From the NCBI RefSeq assembly GCF_001244735.1, contig NZ_LN868937.1, positions 2,121,044 through 2,185,043 on the forward strand: a DNA stretch of 64,000 bases, given 5' to 3'. Below the pieces are notes generated by a model that saw nothing but the letters and a program-made list of their open reading frames with translations, had not been told where the DNA came from and did no database searches. The stretch's first letter is position 1, and each line of letters starts with the position of its first letter. Shown here one piece after another: positions 1 to 7,442 of the stretch. A program made the position numbers and the translations under genes. This stretch comes from Bacillus andreraoultii. GTDB lineage: Bacteria > Bacillota > Bacilli > Bacillales > Caldibacillaceae.

Positions 1-250
1 TGCCGCTTTCGGCTCTCTTAACGTGGGCTTTTAGCACGTTAGGAATTACCTCTTTAACGTTTTCTAGCGATTGTTCAACGACCGCTTGTTTGAACGTAGG
101 GTCTTTTCTCCAACGGTGTAATTGACGAACTGAAATACCGCTTTGTTCCGCTATTTCTTCGAAGCTGAATCCCGCTTTATTTGGTTGCGACAATAGCCCA
201 ATCGCAATTAATTGTTTTTCGCTGAATTGACGTAAATCAACTTTACTCAT
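1..250 (-). CDS. Phage-type HTH protein, terminase small subunit-like (partial)
   Basis: This reading frame runs off the left edge of the window and its first 83 codons are visible. The ATG at 250-248 is preceded, on the minus strand, by a strong GGGGGTG ribosome site about 9 bases upstream. The protein begins MSKVDLRQFSEKQLIAIGLL and contains a helix-turn-helix of the kind FEEIAEQSGISVRQLHRWRK, roughly residues 33-52. This layout resembles the small phBC6A51-type helix-turn-helix proteins found near phage terminase genes, which recognise phage DNA for packaging. That assignment rests on motif resemblance only. The gene belongs to the same CG-rich integrative element as the downstream recombinase. 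The C-terminal part and any large terminase subunit lie outside the window. Confidence 0.62.
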   Translation of the reverse strand, partial: MSKVDLRQFSEKQLIAIGLLSQPNKAGFSFEEIAEQSGISVRQLHRWRKDPTFKQAVVEQSLENVKEVIPNVLKAHVKRAESG

Positions 251-680
251 AACGAAAACACCCCCAAAGTCGAAATTTTTAATCGGACGTCTACGGAAAG
301 CCTTTTGCGGATATTTTATCGTTTCTCCGAATCGTCGTTTTCCGTTATTTTCCGTTATTTTAAAATCGGCTGGAAACCGCATAAAATCAACGTTTTTCAA
401 AGGTCGATATTTTACGTTTTTCAACGTATTTTATCGTTATTTTGACGTATTTTTCGTTAAATTTTCGAATGTCACTTTTGACGATTTTATAACGATTTTC
501 GGACGTCCTTTTATCGCTATTTATCGTTATTTTATCGTTAAATTATTCGTAAGAAACATATACAACGAAATAATAATTCGTAAATCTACGAATCTATAAA
601 CGACAATCTATACGAACAATCTTCGATAATCAATAACGAAATAATCAACGTAGTAATTTAACGAAATATCCAACGAATAA

Positions 681-701
681 TATATATATATATATATATA
701 T
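681..701. repeat. (TA)10 dinucleotide run
   Basis: An uninterrupted TA repeat of 21 bases lies inside the non-coding, CG-rich region. It is directly visible. It could be prone to slippage or to unwinding, but nothing in the sequence assigns it a function. Confidence 0.9.
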
Positions 702-995
702 CGAAAATAATCTTCGTTTTACAATCTCGAATTAATTAACGTATTTTACGTTTATAACGAAATAATCTTCGTTACAATAACGTTATAATCAACGTTTAAT
801 AATTCGTTTATAATCCCTACGGGATAAATTGCTTCGCAATTTTATAATATATTTATTTATTGGTTATTCTTTGTTGGATATTCTTAAATACTGGATATTC
901 TTCTTGTAACGCCAAAGTTACAACGTCCTAACCTTCGAACGTTACAACCCCTACGAAAAGGCGTTACAATCCCTTCGAAGAATTCTATTTATCTA

Positions 996-1219
996 CTAAC
1001 GACCAATTTAACAAGGTCGATTTCGTAAAAATATTAAATTTTTATAATCGCCGCGGCAAATCGTTGTTTTCTCGGTTTCGTTTCGCCAACCCGTCTTATT
1101 TTTCGATTCGTTTACGGTGCATTTTAACGATACCGAACGACAACGAATAACATTCTATTGTCGCTTCAATTATATATTTAGACTAACGACGGATTTAACA
1201 AGGTAAATTTTCGTAAATT
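996..1219 (+). repeat. Pair of ~35-base direct repeats (996-1032 and 1183-1219)
   Basis: Both copies read CTAACGAC, two variable bases, then ATTTAACAAGGT, followed after two bases by an ATTT(T)CGTAAA stretch. Their starts are 187 bases apart, and each has ATTCTATT a short way upstream. The second copy ends just before the -35 box of the small gene at 1317. That position suggests repeated binding sites for an element-encoded regulator or recombinase, but this is inference from position only. Confidence 0.7.
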
Positions 1220-1232
1220 CCATTTAAAAACT

Positions 1233-1262
1233 TTGACCATTTTTGACAATTCTTGGTATACT
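1233..1262 (+). promoter_or_regulatory. SigA-type promoter for the small gene at 1317
   Basis: A TTGACC -35 box (1233-1238) and a TATACT -10 box (1257-1262) are separated by 18 bases. Transcription would start near 1269, which fits a gene start at 1317 and rules out the longer reading frame that begins inside the -35 box. Confidence 0.6.
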
Positions 1263-1316
1263 AACTTTGTGAGGTTTTTTTCCTATATAAAAACGACGAA
1301 AGGACTGTGGTCACGA

Positions 1317-1655
1317 ATGGAAGGTAGCGAATCCTCAAAACTACTAGAAAATCAACTAACAGAACTGACGGAAGAATTGCGTTCCGCCCTTACTTTCGCT
1401 TATGTAGCTAAAAAACTTCGCAAGGCGGGAATCTGCACGAAAGACGTAGCGGGCGATTGCTTGTATTATGCTAATCGAGATATTCGCGACTGTATTCACA
1501 AATTGGCGGAATACTATAACGAACCATATATCGAAGACAAAATCTTCGGCGTCGGTTTTGTTAGCGATAGCCCTAAATCCGAAACAGAAACGATTTTCTC
1601 GAAAGTTTGGAACGACGTTGTTCAAGAAATCGACCATAAGTGGAAAACCGCGTAA
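1317..1655 (+). CDS. Hypothetical protein of the integrative element (112 aa)
   Basis: A small, mostly helical, soluble protein starting MEGSESSKLLENQLTELTEE. I do not recognise the family. The ATG at 1317 is chosen because an AAAGGA ribosome site lies 12 bases upstream and the promoter at 1233-1262 would exclude earlier starts. Codon choice shows the same CG-joining bias as the recombinase gene (GAC, AAC and TTC before G), so it is native to the element. It is followed by a strong terminator at 1666-1702 and then by the separately promoted recombinase gene. It could be an element-encoded regulator or accessory factor; nothing in the sequence settles this. Confidence 0.7.
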   Translation: MEGSESSKLLENQLTELTEELRSALTFAYVAKKLRKAGICTKDVAGDCLYYANRDIRDCIHKLAEYYNEPYIEDKIFGVGFVSDSPKSETETIFSKVWNDVVQEIDHKWKTA

Positions 1656-1665
1656 CCATCTAACA

Positions 1666-1702
1666 AGCCGTCTAACAAGATATGTTAGGCGGTTTCCTTT
1701 TA
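1666..1702 (+). terminator. Rho-independent terminator after the 112-aa gene
   Basis: A hairpin with arms CCGTCTAACA and TGTTAGGCGG is followed by TTTCCTTTTAT. It lies directly after the stop codon at 1655. Confidence 0.7.
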
Positions 1703-1719
1703 TCTAAATAGTAGACTTG

Positions 1720-1748
1720 TTTACAAAAACTGCGAAGGTCGGTATAAT
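1720..1748 (+). promoter_or_regulatory. SigA promoter of the serine recombinase gene
   Basis: TTTACA (1720-1725), exactly 17 bases of spacer, then a perfect TATAAT (1743-1748). The predicted start near 1755 leaves a short leader before the ribosome site AAGGGGG at 1776-1782. Confidence 0.8.
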
Positions 1749-1792
1749 GTTATCGAACAAGTAAACTAATTTTATAAGGGGGCGAAAGTGAA

Positions 1793-3337
1793 TTGAACGC
1801 ACTTGAAAACGTTCCTTACAACGTTTATGAAAGTATCAAGTTCGTTGCAATTTATTTGAGAAAATCAAGGAACGAAGAAGGCATTAGTGACGAAGACGTA
1901 TTGTTGAAACACCGAAGCCAACTACTCGATTTTTGTAATAGACACGGGTTCGATTACGATATATTTCAAGAAATAGGTTCTTCCGATACAATCGAATTCC
2001 GTCCCGAATTCAAGCGGTTGTTGGAACGTGTTCAACGAAAAATTTATGACGCGGTATTGGTTATTGATTTCGACCGAATAACACGCGGCGATACTTACGA
2101 ATATGGTTATATTAAACGTATATTTGCCGAATCAAATACGCCGATTTTAACGCCGTATGGTGATTTTATCGACTTATCGGACGAAACAAATATACTTATT
2201 GACGTTAAGGCTTCAATGGGTCGATACGAATATATCCAAACGAAAAAGCGTTTCAAAGAAGGAAAGAAACGTTCGGCTCGGCTTGGTCGTTGGTCGAATG
2301 GAACGCCGCCAATCGGTTATAATTACGACCGAAATACAAAATCGTTAGTAATTGACGAAGAAGCCGCTGAAATGGTTCGCAAAATATTCGAATGGTATGT
2401 AAACGACGACTTACCTCTTCAACAAATCGCCTTTCGTTTGAATAGAATGGGTTATCGTACACGGAGAGGAAAGTTCTTCCAAGAAATTCAAATCCAACGA
2501 ATCCTTACGAATGAAACGTATATCGGTACGATTATCTATGGAAAGACCGAAGGAAGCGGGCATAAAAAGAAGAAAACGAAGCCCCTTCGCAAGAAGCCCG
2601 AAGACGAATGGATTCGCGTCGAAGGTTGTCACGAACCAATAATTGACAAAGATATATTTTATCGGGCTGGAACGAAACTAGCGAAAAGACAAAAGATTCC
2701 GCGTAAAGCACGTCAAGAGGTTTATACATTATCGGGATTGATTCGTTGCAAACGTTGCGGTTCGCTTATGCGACAATATCTGCGAAAACGTGCGGACGGT
2801 TCAAAAGTTCTTAATGTTAGAATCTGCCAACATACCGACCCGTTCGGAAATCGTTGCGGAAATTCGGGTTGTAATTCTGAAATCCTTCTTATTGCATTAA
2901 AAGAACAAATCGAAGAATATCGAAATAAACTTTTAGATTCTTCGGGCGTTGTTGATATGGATTCACAAAAACGATTAAAAGAAAAAATAGCGATTATCCG
3001 TGAAGAACTAGCGAAATTAGAAGAAGGACTTGAACGAATCAAAACCTTATTCGTAGACGGGTATATCGACAAAGAAGAAATGGACAAAAGAACCGAAGAA
3101 CAATCGAAGAAGGTAGAAACAAAACGTCGCGAATTGAGGTCATATGAAGCGGAATATAATAGCGTAAGTAACGACACGGTCGAGAAAAAGCTAAAATTGG
3201 TCGAAAGTATTGCGGAACAATTAGACGTAACCAACCCTTTTGATAAACGATTAAATCGTGATTTGCGAAAACTGGTCGATTATGTTTCGTATGAACGAAA
3301 CGGTGAAAAATTCAATATTAAAGTAGAATTCTACTAA
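1793..3337 (+). CDS. Large serine recombinase (integrase) of the element
   Basis: A 514-residue site-specific recombinase that would integrate and excise the element by a serine-linked double-strand exchange. The resolvase domain occupies about residues 17-165, with the nucleophile Ser25 in YLRKSRNEEG. A recombinase domain follows at about 190-290. The zinc-ribbon region around residues 315-365 has the CKRCG motif and later cysteines. A long charged coiled coil spans about 390-475. The length and domain order are typical of phage and transposon large serine integrases. The TTG start at 1793 lies 10 bases after AAGGGGG and behind a near-perfect SigA promoter. The gene sits next to the element's right end, about 100 bases from the point where chromosomal yyaL is interrupted, as expected for an integrase beside its attachment site. 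Confidence 0.95.
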   Translation: MNALENVPYNVYESIKFVAIYLRKSRNEEGISDEDVLLKHRSQLLDFCNRHGFDYDIFQEIGSSDTIEFRPEFKRLLERVQRKIYDAVLVIDFDRITRGDTYEYGYIKRIFAESNTPILTPYGDFIDLSDETNILIDVKASMGRYEYIQTKKRFKEGKKRSARLGRWSNGTPPIGYNYDRNTKSLVIDEEAAEMVRKIFEWYVNDDLPLQQIAFRLNRMGYRTRRGKFFQEIQIQRILTNETYIGTIIYGKTEGSGHKKKKTKPLRKKPEDEWIRVEGCHEPIIDKDIFYRAGTKLAKRQKIPRKARQEVYTLSGLIRCKRCGSLMRQYLRKRADGSKVLNVRICQHTDPFGNRCGNSGCNSEILLIALKEQIEEYRNKLLDSSGVVDMDSQKRLKEKIAIIREELAKLEEGLERIKTLFVDGYIDKEEMDKRTEEQSKKVETKRRELRSYEAEYNSVSNDTVEKKLKLVESIAEQLDVTNPFDKRLNRDLRKLVDYVSYERNGEKFNIKVEFY

Positions 3338-3338
3338 G

Positions 3339-3368
3339 TCACCGAAAATGGTGGCTTTTTCTTTGTTT
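3339..3368 (+). terminator. Terminator after the recombinase gene
   Basis: The short hairpin CACC-GAAAAT-GGTG is followed by a T-rich run right after the stop codon at 3337. Confidence 0.65.
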
Positions 3369-3424
3369 TTTAGTGAATTGTCACGTTATAGGAAAACATT
3401 GTTATATCAAGGCTTATACGATTG

Positions 3425-3450
3425 CGACTTTTACGTCGTGCCATCAATGA
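3425..3450. other. Element right end / attachment junction in yyaL
   Basis: Reading the minus strand from yyaL, the protein matches the family up to the codons for GYSTCH, where the family normally continues Trp-Cys-His. Here the next codon is TGA at 3446-3444, so recognisable chromosomal sequence ends at about 3445. To its left lies element DNA with a small inverted repeat, CGAC-TTTTAC-GTCG, at 3425-3438. This is one hybrid attachment site; the partner site must lie left of the window. The exact crossover dinucleotide cannot be fixed from one end. Confidence 0.65.
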
Positions 3451-3614
3451 CAAGTTGAATAGCCAATACTGACAAATACCGGCTTATTTTCGCGTTTTGC
3501 TTTCTCAAACGCCTCGTTTCCCCACGGATACCAATCAACTGGATTATAGGCATGTTGTAATAAATACGGTGATTTTTCTTTGATTAATCGATTTGGGGTT
3601 TTATTTACAGTCAT
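3444..3614 (-). pseudogene. yyaL: yyaL (thioredoxin-domain DUF255 protein) 5' fragment, cut by the element
   Basis: The 56 visible codons encode the conserved N-terminus of the YyaL/DUF255 family. It includes [21 protein letters not shown] and ends in SIGYSTCH, just before the family's Cys-His thioredoxin-like motif would be completed. Intact members of the family are very much longer, so only the first part is here. The ATG at 3614-3612 is preceded by GAAGGTGATGG. The truncation coincides with the edge of the recombinase element, which indicates integration into this gene. The rest of yyaL should sit at the element's other end and be restored on excision. Whether this short fragment is made or has a role is unknown. 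Confidence 0.8.
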
Positions 3615-3859
3615 AAACCATCACCTTCTCGGTTATATAATAGGTCCTTCTTAAGAAATAGTTTATCCAAACAAGAGAAAAAGACACTGGCTTTGTGCCT
3701 CGGACAATGAAGATCATCTTCTTATCACAGTATTTCATCCTTAATAATCAAGATTGCATGAGAAAATTTGAACTTCCCCTTAAATCTTAAAAAGTAATCA
3801 TCAATAAAATTCTATTCTCCTACATGGAAAATTTCATAATTACTTTAAAAATTTACTAC

Positions 3860-5389
3860 CTACAAACCTAATTCTCGCAAATAATACTCCATTTGTGCTT
3901 CGACTTCCTGGAGTTCTTTTCGGATGTTTTGAATATTCTCTTTCGCCACTTCCATATCAATCGGTTCTGATTCTTCAAATGTGTCAACATACCGTGGGAT
4001 GTTTATGTTGAAATCATTTTCAACTATTTCATCAAGTGTTGCAACATAGGAATATTTATTCATCGTTTCTCTTTTTTCATATATCTCAATAATTTTTTCA
4101 ATATCCTCCATTCGTAATTTGTTTTGGTTTTTCCCTTTTTTATAATGTTCTTCACTCGAAGCATCAATAAAAAGAACATCTTTTGGTTCTCTATTTTTCT
4201 TAAAAATCAAAATACATACAGGGATACCTACACCATAAAATAAATTTTTAGGAAGTCCAATAACCGCATCTAGAAGGTTGTACTCAATAATTTTTTTACG
4301 TATCCTTTTTTCACTTGCCCCCCGGAACAAAACACCATGAGGGAAAATGGTTACAATTGTTCCATTTTCCGCAAGTGAGTATAGCATATGTTGAATAAAA
4401 GCAAAATCACCTTTTGAACTTGGTGGAACTCCCCATTCAAAACGGCTGTGAGGATCGAGCCCCGCTCTCATTTTAAACTTTTTTTCATTTGTAACTTCGC
4501 TTGCAAACCCTATTGCCCACTTATCTAAGGAGAATGGAGGATTGGCAACAATTTTATCGAATTTCATTAATTTCCCATTTTCTAAATGAAGTGGTGCTGC
4601 TAACGTATCGCCCCATTCAATTTTTGCATCATCAATTCGATGCAAATACATATTCATTCGTGCTAACGAATAAGTAGCTCCGTTTCGTTCCTGACCGTAA
4701 ATCGCTACCTTCCGATTTGGAACTTGTTGCGCCACTTTAATCAATAAAGAACCGGATCCACATGTCGGGTCATAAATTCGGTCGTTTTCTTGTGGTTTTA
4801 CAAGTCGTGCAAGTAATTCAGAAACTTCAGCAGGTGTATAAAACTCTCCACCTTTCTTTCCAGCATCTGAAGCAAATAATCCAATGAGATATTGATAAGC
4901 ATTTCCAACAATATCTTCATTCCCTAATTGTGATGGTTTAAGTGAAAGTTTTTGAAAATCCTCTAGTAAAGTACGAATCATCGCATTTCTTTCCTTTGTT
5001 CTGCCTAGTAGCGCCTCATTATTAAAGTCAATATTGCGGAAAACACCGCTGAGTTTCCCAGAGTTCTCTTTTTCGATTCGTACAAGCGCTTTGTTAATCA
5101 TATCGCCAATTTCCAAATCATTTCTCTTACTATATAAATAGTCAAATGAAGATTGTTTATCGAGAACAAATCGTTCCTGCTGCATCGATTGTTGTATTAA
5201 CTTTACATTATCTTTATATTGCTTTGTATATTGTTCTAAATGTTCTTTATAAGTATCACTTAAATATTTAATAAATAACATCGTCAATATATAATCTTTA
5301 AATGAAGTTGAATCAATTTTCCCACGAAAAGTATCAACTGCTTGCCATAAAACATGGTTAATTTGTTCTTGTGTTGTTTGTTCAACCAT
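3860..5389 (-). CDS. hsdM: Type I restriction-modification DNA methylase subunit M
   Basis: A 509-residue N6-adenine methylase subunit. The N-terminal helical HsdM_N domain covers about residues 1-155. The catalytic domain carries the AdoMet-binding motif DPTCGSGSLL near residue 207 and the catalytic NPPFSL near residue 284. It also has the GGEFYTP segment typical of type I M subunits. The gene appears intact, with an AGGAGA ribosome site before the ATG. In a normal type I locus hsdS and hsdR are adjacent, but neither is seen. Downstream is only 245 bases of non-coding DNA and the yyaL fragment, and upstream is the pbuG leader. Without HsdS the M subunit lacks target specificity, so either S is encoded elsewhere or the system is decayed. 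Confidence 0.93.
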   Translation of the reverse strand: MVEQTTQEQINHVLWQAVDTFRGKIDSTSFKDYILTMLFIKYLSDTYKEHLEQYTKQYKDNVKLIQQSMQQERFVLDKQSSFDYLYSKRNDLEIGDMINKALVRIEKENSGKLSGVFRNIDFNNEALLGRTKERNAMIRTLLEDFQKLSLKPSQLGNEDIVGNAYQYLIGLFASDAGKKGGEFYTPAEVSELLARLVKPQENDRIYDPTCGSGSLLIKVAQQVPNRKVAIYGQERNGATYSLARMNMYLHRIDDAKIEWGDTLAAPLHLENGKLMKFDKIVANPPFSLDKWAIGFASEVTNEKKFKMRAGLDPHSRFEWGVPPSSKGDFAFIQHMLYSLAENGTIVTIFPHGVLFRGASEKRIRKKIIEYNLLDAVIGLPKNLFYGVGIPVCILIFKKNREPKDVLFIDASSEEHYKKGKNQNKLRMEDIEKIIEIYEKRETMNKYSYVATLDEIVENDFNINIPRYVDTFEESEPIDMEVAKENIQNIRKELQEVEAQMEYYLRELGL

Positions 5390-5556
5390 TATTTGTCTCC
5401 TTCTATCACTACCATCGTAAGTTCGTATCTTTTGGCATCTTACTATCCTTTTATGTTCTTCATTTTTCTAATATTTTAGTAGAGTTAAAAATCAAGGTCA
5501 AACAGACGAATTACCGAAATTAATAAAAGATGTCATACATCGTAGAAAAACGGCTG

Positions 5557-5585
5557 TTGACGGCTAGCATAAAACTTGATATCAT
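5557..5585 (+). promoter_or_regulatory. SigA promoter of pbuG
   Basis: TTGACG (5557-5562), a 17-base spacer, then TATCAT (5580-5585). Transcription would begin near 5592, about 20 bases before the riboswitch aptamer. Confidence 0.65.
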
Positions 5586-5611
5586 TTTTCTATTATAATA
5601 ATAAATAAACA

Positions 5612-5679
5612 CCTTGTATAAGTTCAAGAATAGGCTTGAACGTTTCTACCAGCTACCGTACAATAGCTTGTCTACAAGG
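5612..5679 (+). promoter_or_regulatory. Purine (guanine-class) riboswitch aptamer
   Basis: The sequence folds as a classic purine aptamer. The P1 arms are CCTTGT (5612-5617) and ACAAGG (5674-5679). J1/2 reads ATAA, and P2 is GTTCAAG with loop GAATAGG and CTTGAAC. J2/3 is the invariant GTTTCTACC, and P3 encloses ACCGTACAAT. In J3/1 (TTGTCTAC) the base equivalent to position 74 is C, which predicts guanine/hypoxanthine rather than adenine binding. It controls the purine permease gene downstream. Confidence 0.93.
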
Positions 5680-5701
5680 AATAAATAGATATTCTTATTG
5701 T

Positions 5702-5762
5702 ATTCCACTTGTAAAAGAAACTTTAGCCTTATTTGGCTAAAGTTTTTTTTACAAGTGGAATA
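5702..5762 (+). terminator. Riboswitch expression platform: attenuator terminator
   Basis: The stem ACTTTAGCC-TTATTT-GGCTAAAGT is followed by eight T residues (5720-5750). It is nested inside a longer ATTCCACTTGTAAAA/TTTTACAAGTGGAAT stem. CTTGTA at 5708-5713 can instead pair with TACAAG at 5673-5678, the 3' arm of aptamer P1. Purine binding therefore frees the terminator and turns pbuG off. Confidence 0.85.
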
Positions 5763-5860
5763 GGAAGGCTCTAGCATCTACATCAAAGCAGGAAAACTCT
5801 CTTTCTCATCAAGCGAACTCTAGTCTCTCTAGTTACCTAAAGGGTCGAGCTTCAAGTATT
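5761..5860 (+). repeat. Dispersed intergenic repeat, copy A
   Basis: Shares the blocks CATCAAAGC, GAAAAACT-like, CTTTCT and GAACTCTAGTCTCTC with copies at 15786-15935 and (inverted) 56438-56570. It lies in the pbuG leader between the attenuator and the gene. The family is non-coding and imperfectly conserved; its nature is unknown. Confidence 0.7.
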
Positions 5861-5931
5861 CTTTATACGGAAAAGGTGAAACCTTACAGTTATCGGCAAA
5901 ATAAATGAAAACAGACAGGAAGGATTACATC

Positions 5932-7227
5932 ATGAATAACTTTTTTCAATTTACTAAAAAGAATACTTCCTATAAACAGGAAACGTTAGCAGGCATTACA
6001 ACTTTTCTATCTATCGCTTATATTTTAGTAGTAAATCCGATTATTCTTTACCAAGCAGGAATGGATCGAGGTGCAGTCTTTACAGCAACCGCACTCACGG
6101 CAATCATTGGCACACTTCTTATTGGATTACTTGCCAACTATCCAGTTGCAATTGCTCCTAGTATGGGATTAAATTCTTTCTTCACATTTTCTGTTTGTAT
6201 GAATATGGGAATTAAATGGGAAATTGCTTTAACAGCTGTATTTATTGCAGGGGTAATCTTTATGCTTTTAAGTTTGATGAAAATTCGCGAAAAGATTATT
6301 AATGCAATTCCAGAAGATTTAAAACATGCGATTGCGGCAGGGATTGGCTTTTTTATCGCATTTATTGGCTTTAAAAATGCAGGGATCATCGTTTCCAATC
6401 CAGATACATTTGTTTCGATTGGAGACTTAACCTCATCTACCACCGCACTAGCTATTGTTGGCCTTATCATTACGATTTTATTGTTAGTACGTGGAATTAA
6501 CGGAGGTATATTTTACGGCATGGTCATTACGACAATAATTGGAATGCTCGCCGGTTTAATTAAATGGCCCTCTTCAATTGTTGGTACGATTCCAAGCTTA
6601 AAACCAACATTCGGTGTTGTGTTCATGAATTTGCACGAAATCTTTACACCTGACGTGTTAGCGGTTATTTTTACATTCTTATTTGTTGCTTTCTTTGATA
6701 CAGCAGGTGCATTAATTGCACTTACAAGTCAAGCAGGAATTATGAAAAATAATGAAATCCCAAAAATTGGACGAGCTCTTTTAGCGGACTCTTCAGCCGG
6801 AGCAATCGGTGCCATTCTCGGGACATCAACCCCAGCAACAAGTGTTGAGTCATCATCTGGAATAGCAGTTGGTGGAAGAACGGGCTTTACATCTATTATC
6901 ATCGCTCTTTGTTTCGGTATTGCGTTATTTTTCTCCCCTATCCTTTCTGTCATCACAACTGAAGTTACTGCACCTGCGTTAATTATCGTTGGGGCATTAA
7001 TGGCGATGGATATAAAAAATATTCAGTGGAGCAAATTAGAAGTTGTTATTCCAGCATTTTTAACGATTATTATGATGCCACTTACTTCAAGCGTGGCGTA
7101 CGGTTTAGCCTTTGGTTTTATTATTTACCCACTCGCACTCGTTGCACAAAAACGATATAAAGAAGTTCATCCAATTATGTACGTCCTCTGTCTTCTATTT
7201 ATACTTTATTTTCTTTTTATCGCTTAG
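5932..7227 (+). CDS. pbuG: NCS2/AzgA-family guanine/hypoxanthine permease
   Basis: A 431-residue inner-membrane purine:proton symporter with about 12-14 hydrophobic segments. The N-terminus has the family signature ETLAGITTFLSIAYILVVNP, and the central DTAGAL and GTSTPATSVESSSGIA segments are typical of AzgA-type NCS2 carriers. I start at the ATG at 5932 because AGGAAGGA lies 8 bases before it; the in-frame ATG at 5905 has no ribosome site. The gene follows a guanine-class riboswitch and attenuator, which independently supports import of guanine or hypoxanthine and repression when purine is plentiful. It is transcribed alone, with a terminator at 7242-7286. Confidence 0.93.
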   Translation: MNNFFQFTKKNTSYKQETLAGITTFLSIAYILVVNPIILYQAGMDRGAVFTATALTAIIGTLLIGLLANYPVAIAPSMGLNSFFTFSVCMNMGIKWEIALTAVFIAGVIFMLLSLMKIREKIINAIPEDLKHAIAAGIGFFIAFIGFKNAGIIVSNPDTFVSIGDLTSSTTALAIVGLIITILLLVRGINGGIFYGMVITTIIGMLAGLIKWPSSIVGTIPSLKPTFGVVFMNLHEIFTPDVLAVIFTFLFVAFFDTAGALIALTSQAGIMKNNEIPKIGRALLADSSAGAIGAILGTSTPATSVESSSGIAVGGRTGFTSIIIALCFGIALFFSPILSVITTEVTAPALIIVGALMAMDIKNIQWSKLEVVIPAFLTIIMMPLTSSVAYGLAFGFIIYPLALVAQKRYKEVHPIMYVLCLLFILYFLFIA

Positions 7228-7241
7228 ATTCACGTAATCAC

Positions 7242-7286
7242 AAAAAACATCTGATGAATTGCAATACAATTTATCAGATGTTTTTA
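7242..7286 (+). terminator. Terminator after pbuG
   Basis: AAAAAACATCTGAT and ATCAGATGTTTTT form a long stem ending in a T run, 15 bases after the stop codon. Confidence 0.8.
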
Positions 7287-7442
7287 CCTGAATTATTCAC
7301 AAAAATTCAGAAACTTATTATAACTTATGGATTACCAAGCCTTTTCGGCTTTATTGTAATTCATTAAAAAAATGAAAAAAGAATCCATTTCTGTTAAAGT
7401 TAAAGTAACCAAAACAAAAACCAAACAGAAAGGACTCTTTAT

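Larger units (their letters stand above)
251..1232. other. AT-rich, CG-dinucleotide-dense non-coding region of the integrative element
   Basis: About 1 kb without a convincing gene on either strand. It is AT-rich yet packed with the dinucleotide CG, nearly always flanked by A or T (ACGA, TCGT, ACGT, TCGA). I counted about 47 CG steps between 301 and 840, several times what its base composition predicts. It also holds a (TA)10 run at 681-700 and two copies of a roughly 35-base direct repeat at 996-1032 and 1183-1219. The stretch lies between the phage-like gene at the left edge and the promoter of the next small gene. Its job is unknown. Confidence 0.7.

Noticed and set aside
301-840. Possible CRISPR or other regular array suggested by recurring ACGA/TCGT words
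   Set aside because: There is no constant-length repeat with spacers; the effect is dinucleotide bias.
2722-3234. 170-codon open frame on the minus strand opposite the recombinase
   Set aside because: It is a mirror of the recombinase coding strand, Ser-rich and without domain pattern or ribosome site; the plus-strand gene has clear motifs.
3661-3720. Possible fourth copy of the dispersed repeat
   Set aside because: Minus strand has CAAAGCCAGTGTCTTTTTCT, vaguely like the family, but the diagnostic GAACTCTAGT block is not preserved well enough.
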